From assembly GCA_017410325.1 (NCBI GenBank), contig JAFQRA010000002.1, positions 27,950 to 91,949 on the forward strand: a stretch of 64,000 bases of DNA. Reading direction: 5' to 3'. Shown here in pieces: positions 59,771 to 64,000 of the stretch. Position numbers and translations under genes: made by a program. The notes beneath the pieces are model-generated. The model saw nothing but the letters and a program-made list of their open reading frames with translations. It was not told the DNA's origin and made no database searches. Source of the DNA: Clostridia bacterium. Lineage in GTDB: Bacteria; Bacillota; Clostridia; Oscillospirales; Acutalibacteraceae. How positions within the stretch are numbered: position 1 is the stretch's first letter; each line of letters begins with the position of its first letter.

Positions 59771-60787
59771 ATGAAAAAAATTCTTGTAACGGGCGGTGCC
59801 GGCTTTATCGGCGGCAATTTCGTCTATTATATGCTCGAAAACTATCCCGAAACAAACCTGGTCTGCCTTGACTCACTTACCTATGCAGGCAACCTTGAAA
59901 CACTCAAAGGCGCTTTCGGCAACCCGAAATTCAAATTTGTCAAGGGCGATATTACAGACAGAAAGTTCATTTACGAGCTTTTTGAAAAAGAGGATTTTGA
60001 CACGGTGGTAAATTTTGCCGCCGAATCGCACGTTGACCGCTCGATTGAAGAGCCGGAGGTTTTCCTTAAAACGAACATTCTCGGCACACAGGTGCTGCTT
60101 GATGCGTGCAACAAGTATTCCGTGCCCCGTTTCCATCAGGTTTCAACCGACGAGGTTTACGGCGACCTGCCGCTGGACAGACCCGACCTTATGTTCACTG
60201 AGGACACGCCGATTCACACCTCCTCACCCTATTCGGCAAGCAAGGCCTCTGCGGATTTGCTCGTGCTTGCCTACCACCGTACCTTCGGCACACCGGTTAC
60301 GGTTTCGCGCTGTTCCAACAACTACGGCCCGTACCAGTTCCCCGAAAAGCTCATTCCGCTTATGATTGCAAACGCCACTCACGGCAAGCCTCTGCCCGTT
60401 TACGGCGAGGGACTCAACGTACGCGACTGGCTTTACGTTGAAGACCACTGCCGCGCCATTGCAATGATACTCACTCACGGCAGAATAGGCGAGGTTTACA
60501 ACATCGGCGGACACAACGAAAGAGCAAACATTCAGGTTGTAAAGACTATAATCAAGGCGCTGGGCAAGAGTGAAGACCTTATCACCTATGTCAAGGACAG
60601 ACCCGGCCACGACCGCAGATACGCCATTGACCCGAAGAAAATTTCCAACGAGCTCGGCTGGCAGCCGCTGACCCTTTTTGACGAGGGTATAGAAAAAACC
60701 ATACGCTGGTACGTTGAAAACAGCGGCTGGTGGGAGAACATTCTCAACGGCAGCTACAGAAGCTACTCTGAGGAAATGTTTACTTAA
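59771..60787 (+). CDS. rfbB: dTDP-glucose 4,6-dehydratase
   Basis: Converts dTDP-glucose to dTDP-4-keto-6-deoxyglucose, the second step to dTDP-rhamnose and related sugars of cell-surface glycans. The 338-residue extended SDR has TGGAGFIG at the N-terminus, AAESHVDRSI, the catalytic STDEVYGD, YSASKAS with Tyr and Lys, and NNYGPYQFPEKLIP. AAAGGA precedes the ATG at 59771; an upstream frame was rejected. The partner genes rfbA, rfbC and rfbD are not next to it, so it is a detached member of the pathway. Confidence 0.95.
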   Translation: MKKILVTGGAGFIGGNFVYYMLENYPETNLVCLDSLTYAGNLETLKGAFGNPKFKFVKGDITDRKFIYELFEKEDFDTVVNFAAESHVDRSIEEPEVFLKTNILGTQVLLDACNKYSVPRFHQVSTDEVYGDLPLDRPDLMFTEDTPIHTSSPYSASKASADLLVLAYHRTFGTPVTVSRCSNNYGPYQFPEKLIPLMIANATHGKPLPVYGEGLNVRDWLYVEDHCRAIAMILTHGRIGEVYNIGGHNERANIQVVKTIIKALGKSEDLITYVKDRPGHDRRYAIDPKKISNELGWQPLTLFDEGIEKTIRWYVENSGWWENILNGSYRSYSEEMFT

Positions 60788-60881
60788 AATTTACTATTGT
60801 ATAATAATTATATTAAATATACACAAAAAAAATTAAATTATTTGGTAGAAATTACAAGGTGTAAATCTTGTTAATATATGT

Positions 60882-60887
60882 TATAAT
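60882..60887 (+). promoter_or_regulatory. Extended -10 promoter of the large exported protein
   Basis: TATAAT (60882-60887) is preceded by TGT to form an extended -10 (TGnTATAAT). No good -35 is seen at 17 nt. A small ACAAG/CTTGT inverted repeat lies just upstream. Confidence 0.5.
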
Positions 60888-60936
60888 TAACACGCAAATT
60901 TCCTGAATTCAAAAAAAGTTTTAGGAGGAATAACCC

Positions 60937-62967
60937 ATGCAGACAAACAAAACGCTGATGCGTCTTATCGCTGCCGTAATGACAGTTGTTATGATGCTCA
61001 CAGCAATTCCGTTCACATCACTTGCTGCCGACGATTCTACAGACTACGTAGTTTTCGGTAAAGACGGCGACAAGAATGTAACCTGGCGTGTACTCGAAAA
61101 GAAGGCTGACGGCAGCCTTGTCCTTATCACAAAGGACACAGTCGGTGCCATGGTCAAGTACAACTCAACAGCCGTTTTCCCCGATTACGCAAGCTGCTCA
61201 ATCAAAACAGCTGTTGAGTCCGTAATCACACTCACAGATGCTCAGTCCGCTTCTCTTGCAGACACGGTAATGTCCTACGTCGCAAGCGTCGCATCCGCAG
61301 ACGGCAAAACCGGCACAAAGACAGAAAAGACACTTGCCGTAAAGTTTGCGCTTCCCACAATGGCAGACTATACAAACTACTCTCTCGGCAAGGCAGGCTC
61401 CTTTTACTGGCTTGCAGACGCAGTTGCAAGCTCCGCAACCAACAAGATGGTTCAGGTTGTCAATGCACAGGGCGCTATCGGAACATCTAACACCACAATG
61501 GCACGAAATATCCGTGTTATGGTAACAATCAAGGCTGATGCTTACTCCGAGCTTCCCGCAGTTGACGGCGTTACATACACAGCTGCCGACGGCACAACAG
61601 CAATCAAGTACGCTGTTGCAGGCGCAGAGATCAAGGTCACACTTGACGAAGCTTACAGCCAGTCCACACCCGTTGTCAAGTTCGGCGGCGTTGAAGCAAC
61701 AGCAACAGACGGTGTTTACACAGTAGGCACAGGTACTATGACAGTTGAGGGCGTTAAGGTTAACCCCGCAGACTACACAGCATACGATGCAGCAGTTGCC
61801 AAGACAGAAGGCCTTGTAGCTGAGCACTACACAGAAGAAACTTGGGCAGCTCTTACCGAGGCTCTCGCAGCAGACGTTGCAGGCCTTACAGCAGCAGACC
61901 AGGCTACAATTGATGCAGCAGCAAAGGCTATTGAAGATGCTTTCGCAGCACTTGAGGCTCTTCCCGCAAACTTTGAGGAATACCAGAAAGCAGTAGCAGC
62001 CGCAAGAGAGCTTCAGGCAAGCACTCTTCACAACCTCAACGCTTCTCCCGAGGGCGAAAACAGAGCTTTCAATACTCTTATCAATATGCAGCTCAAGAAC
62101 GAAAAGACCATCCTTGCTTTAACAATCGACAAGCAGGCAGAGGTTGATGCAGCAACAAAGGCTCTCAACGACCTTTGTGCTCAGGTTCCCTACAAGGCTG
62201 CTTCTCTTGAAAAGTGGACAAACGCTGTCAAGGGCGCACGTAACCTTGACCCCACAATGTACGACCCCGAATACGTTGCAGAGGTTAACGCAGCAGTTGA
62301 CGCTATCGTAGCCGCAAAGGATTACGAGGCTATCAAGGATACTCTCGACATCAGAGATCAGGCAGATATCGATGCAGCAGCAGCCGAAATCAGCGCACTC
62401 TACGCTGACAAGGGCGACCACTTCATCCTCACAGATTTCTCCGCACTTGAAGCAGCTCTTGAGCGTGCAGCAGGCTACGCAGAAGAAAACTACTACAAGG
62501 ACGAAGACGTTAAGCGTGAAGAAGAAATGGGCGGTACAGCAGCTTGGACAAACTTTGCTGACAAGCTCGTTGCAGCTCAGAACTATATGGACAACAAGGA
62601 TAAGTACACAATCGCTTTCTCCTCACAGTCCTACATCGACACCGCTACAACTCAGCTTGTTGAAGCTATGGATAAGCTCGATGCTTACGTACGCCTCAAC
62701 GATTGGGACAGATTCGTTAAGGACGTTGAGTGGTTCTTCTTTGATGTCAAGTACGAAATAGACGGTATCATCGCTCTGCTCAAGACAATTGCAGGCCTTC
62801 TCGGTATGCTCTTCCGCGGTGAGATTGACCTCTACGGTCTGTTTGAGCTTCTCGATGTCGGCGAGGACGTTCTCAACTTCCTCATCAAGATCGGCATCAA
62901 GCCCAAGGAGTACATCGATCCCGGTGCAGACCCCGAAAACCCCGATGCTCCCGAAGCAACGGCATAA
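60937..62967 (+). CDS. Large exported protein with FIVAR-like helical repeats
   Basis: A 676-residue secreted protein. The signal peptide covers about 1-30 (ends SLAA). An N-terminal domain at about 33-205 resembles DUF6273-type modules (VFGKDGDKNVTWRVLEKKADGS in part). A short beta domain follows at about 207-275, then four or so Ala/Glu-rich three-helix units at about 280-580 resembling FIVAR repeats (YTEETWAALTEALA). The C-terminal part has a hydrophobic helix at about 612-630 and an acidic Pro-rich tail, without LPxTG. AGGAGG and biased codons suggest high expression. It is probably a surface or matrix protein; function unknown. Confidence 0.8.
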   Translation: MQTNKTLMRLIAAVMTVVMMLTAIPFTSLAADDSTDYVVFGKDGDKNVTWRVLEKKADGSLVLITKDTVGAMVKYNSTAVFPDYASCSIKTAVESVITLTDAQSASLADTVMSYVASVASADGKTGTKTEKTLAVKFALPTMADYTNYSLGKAGSFYWLADAVASSATNKMVQVVNAQGAIGTSNTTMARNIRVMVTIKADAYSELPAVDGVTYTAADGTTAIKYAVAGAEIKVTLDEAYSQSTPVVKFGGVEATATDGVYTVGTGTMTVEGVKVNPADYTAYDAAVAKTEGLVAEHYTEETWAALTEALAADVAGLTAADQATIDAAAKAIEDAFAALEALPANFEEYQKAVAAARELQASTLHNLNASPEGENRAFNTLINMQLKNEKTILALTIDKQAEVDAATKALNDLCAQVPYKAASLEKWTNAVKGARNLDPTMYDPEYVAEVNAAVDAIVAAKDYEAIKDTLDIRDQADIDAAAAEISALYADKGDHFILTDFSALEAALERAAGYAEENYYKDEDVKREEEMGGTAAWTNFADKLVAAQNYMDNKDKYTIAFSSQSYIDTATTQLVEAMDKLDAYVRLNDWDRFVKDVEWFFFDVKYEIDGIIALLKTIAGLLGMLFRGEIDLYGLFELLDVGEDVLNFLIKIGIKPKEYIDPGADPENPDAPEATA

Positions 62968-62979
62968 ATAAAACCCTCG

Positions 62980-63008
62980 CAGGACAGCCAAACGGCTGTC
63001 CTGTTTTT
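62980..63008 (+). terminator. Terminator of the exported protein gene
   Basis: A perfect 10-bp stem caggacagcc/ggctgtcctg with a 4-nt loop and five T. Confidence 0.9.
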
Positions 63009-63020
63009 ATATAAATAATT

Positions 63021-63047
63021 AAGGCGTGGACGAAAGCTCCACGCCTT
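63021..63047 (-). terminator. Hairpin after the second DHHW gene
   Basis: A perfect 10-bp stem aaggcgtgga/tccacgcctt with a 7-nt loop, followed by an AT-rich but not pure T stretch on the minus strand. Confidence 0.55.
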
Positions 63048-63069
63048 ATACTTATATATTTTATAATAC

Positions 63070-64000
63070 TTATTTTACCAATACACTAAGGGTATTCATC
63101 AGCGACTTGTTTCTCGTTGCCGAGATATTGTTGAGGAAAATCACATCGTCAATTTCGTTTTTCTTTGCAAATTCGTTTATATCGCCTTTCCAGTAGCGGT
63201 AATCAATAACGTGAACCTCGGCATAATTCATTGTAAGAAAAGGTACCATTGCATTGCCGAAGGATTCCTTGATTACAAGGCAGGAGGAACCGTCGGTTAT
63301 ATCCGAATTGACTATATGGGTATAGGGCTGGTCGCCGCCGATAAACGTGCTGTATTTTGAGCCTCTGCTCCAGCCCGAAACATCCGCAATAACGGGCCAC
63401 TTGTTTTTGTTGCCCTTCTTGTCGGTGTACTCAAGGCTGATATTTCCGTCGGGCTTATAAGCGTAAACCGTATCGGGGTCTTTTTCTAGCGCAGGGTCCT
63501 TGCCCGAATCGTTGTAAAATGCACCTACAAAATTGTCAAACTGCTTTTCTTCAAAAGCGCTCAGCGGCGCAGGAGTGAAGCCTGCCGCCGATGCGTATTC
63601 ACAGTAGGCGTAATATGCGCCGAGAGCCGTCCAATGGTGGTCTGTGCGGAAATATATATATTCGTCACGGTGCGCTCTCAAGGGCTCGTACAGTCCTATT
63701 TTCACTGTATCGGGCGACATTACGGAATACATATATTTTATCGCTTCATCCTGGCTGGTTGTACTTACGTTTTTGCGTATATTATCGTCAAGCATTATAT
63801 CAATGCTCGTGGGAATAACCATACAGAACACTCGGGATTGGTCCTTCAATGCGGTTGCTGCCCGGCTTACCGTTGCGGCATATCCGTCCGCGGTTGAACG
63901 GATGAAGCTGTAGTACTCGTAAGCGGCGTTATCAACGATAATAACACTGCTCAGCTTCTGTATGAGCGACTCGTCAATTTTGTCCGGAGGCTCGGTTGTC
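63070..64000 (-). CDS. DHHW/AlgJ-like protein (5' end outside window)
   Basis: C-terminal part of a second O-acetylation-type SGNH protein. The classic FRTDHHWTALGAY motif is intact, and the C-terminal IKESFGNAMVPFL block supplies the serine region. The frame remains open beyond the nearest TTG (63849) up to 64000, where translation reads on through residues such as IVDNAAYEYY, so the true start lies outside. About 310 residues are visible. It resembles the 7056-8156 protein in motif order but is clearly a different gene. The AlgI partner may lie beyond the window edge. Confidence 0.88.
   Translation of the reverse strand, partial: TTEPPDKIDESLIQKLSSVIIVDNAAYEYYSFIRSTADGYAATVSRAATALKDQSRVFCMVIPTSIDIMLDDNIRKNVSTTSQDEAIKYMYSVMSPDTVKIGLYEPLRAHRDEYIYFRTDHHWTALGAYYAYCEYASAAGFTPAPLSAFEEKQFDNFVGAFYNDSGKDPALEKDPDTVYAYKPDGNISLEYTDKKGNKNKWPVIADVSGWSRGSKYSTFIGGDQPYTHIVNSDITDGSSCLVIKESFGNAMVPFLTMNYAEVHVIDYRYWKGDINEFAKKNEIDDVIFLNNISATRNKSLMNTLSVLVK

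Noticed and set aside
61198-62031. 277-codon Cys-rich frame on the minus strand
   Set aside because: Antisense of the exported repeat protein; cysteines come from reversed GCA codons.

Overview
The window is chromosomal DNA of a Gram-positive anaerobe of class Clostridia, most likely an Oscillospirales/Ruminococcaceae-type gut bacterium (inference). The signs are a pyruvate:ferredoxin oxidoreductase beside a clostridial 2[4Fe-4S] ferredoxin, a murE with the meso-diaminopimelate DNPR motif, SigA-type promoters of the TTGACA-17-TATAAT kind, strong AGGAGG ribosome sites, several plant-glycan glycosidases, and many short palindromic intergenic repeats. No rRNA, tRNA, CRISPR array, phage or transposase gene was found.

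Layout. 1-6747 (minus): division and cell wall (dcw) cluster mraZ-rsmH-ftsL-like-spoVD/pbp-murE-murF, with a good promoter before mraZ and a 161-bp imperfect palindrome between the ftsL-like gene and the PBP gene. 7056-9572 (minus): an AlgI/DHHW pair for polysaccharide O-acetylation. 9783-11379 (minus): ECF sigma, likely anti-sigma and a lipoprotein, followed by a repeat-filled gap. 11945-13324: glyS. 13435-19769 (minus): MFS transporter, FAD oxidoreductase, metallophosphoesterase and GH36 alpha-galactosidase, divergent from a domain-permuted GH3 beta-glucosidase (19919-22294). 22374-25697: M23 endopeptidase, lexA with two SOS-box candidates, guaB. 25722-29911 (plus): VanY-type carboxypeptidase, membrane protein, an unknown gene behind an 11-A run, FliB-like protein, RluA. 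29982-33092 (minus): exported membrane protein, a second ECF sigma with its membrane partner, TetR. 33257-34912: acyl-CoA synthetase divergent from tetR. 34960-40362: SF0329-like protein, sugar O-acetyltransferase, an IolB-GH43 operon, a family I.5-type lipase, a broken duplicate of the GH43 gene, and repeats. 40363-46156 (minus): short-chain dehydrogenase, ferredoxin, PFOR, membrane protein. 46219-56691 (minus): a long housekeeping array (DUF951, prfA, a tsaC-coaE fusion, M18 aminopeptidase, uvrC, rsmD, coaD, coiled-coil protein, capA-like, DUF4830, rsuA) with many 1-4 nt overlaps. 56848-64000: S1-domain protein, membrane-bound MerR regulator, AhpD-like protein, rfbB, a large exported FIVAR-like protein, and the 3' part of a second DHHW gene.

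Themes. Envelope construction (dcw, O-acetylation, carboxypeptidase, M23, CapA-like, RfbB) and glycan use (GH3, GH36, GH43, IolB) dominate. Sensing is by two ECF modules, a membrane MerR, a TetR and LexA. The most unusual points are the TsaC-CoaE single-chain fusion, the 11-A homopolymer separating a ribosome-site start from its reading frame, the long palindrome inside the dcw cluster, the GH43 partial duplication, and a possible short minus-strand transcript or attenuator upstream of the M23 gene.
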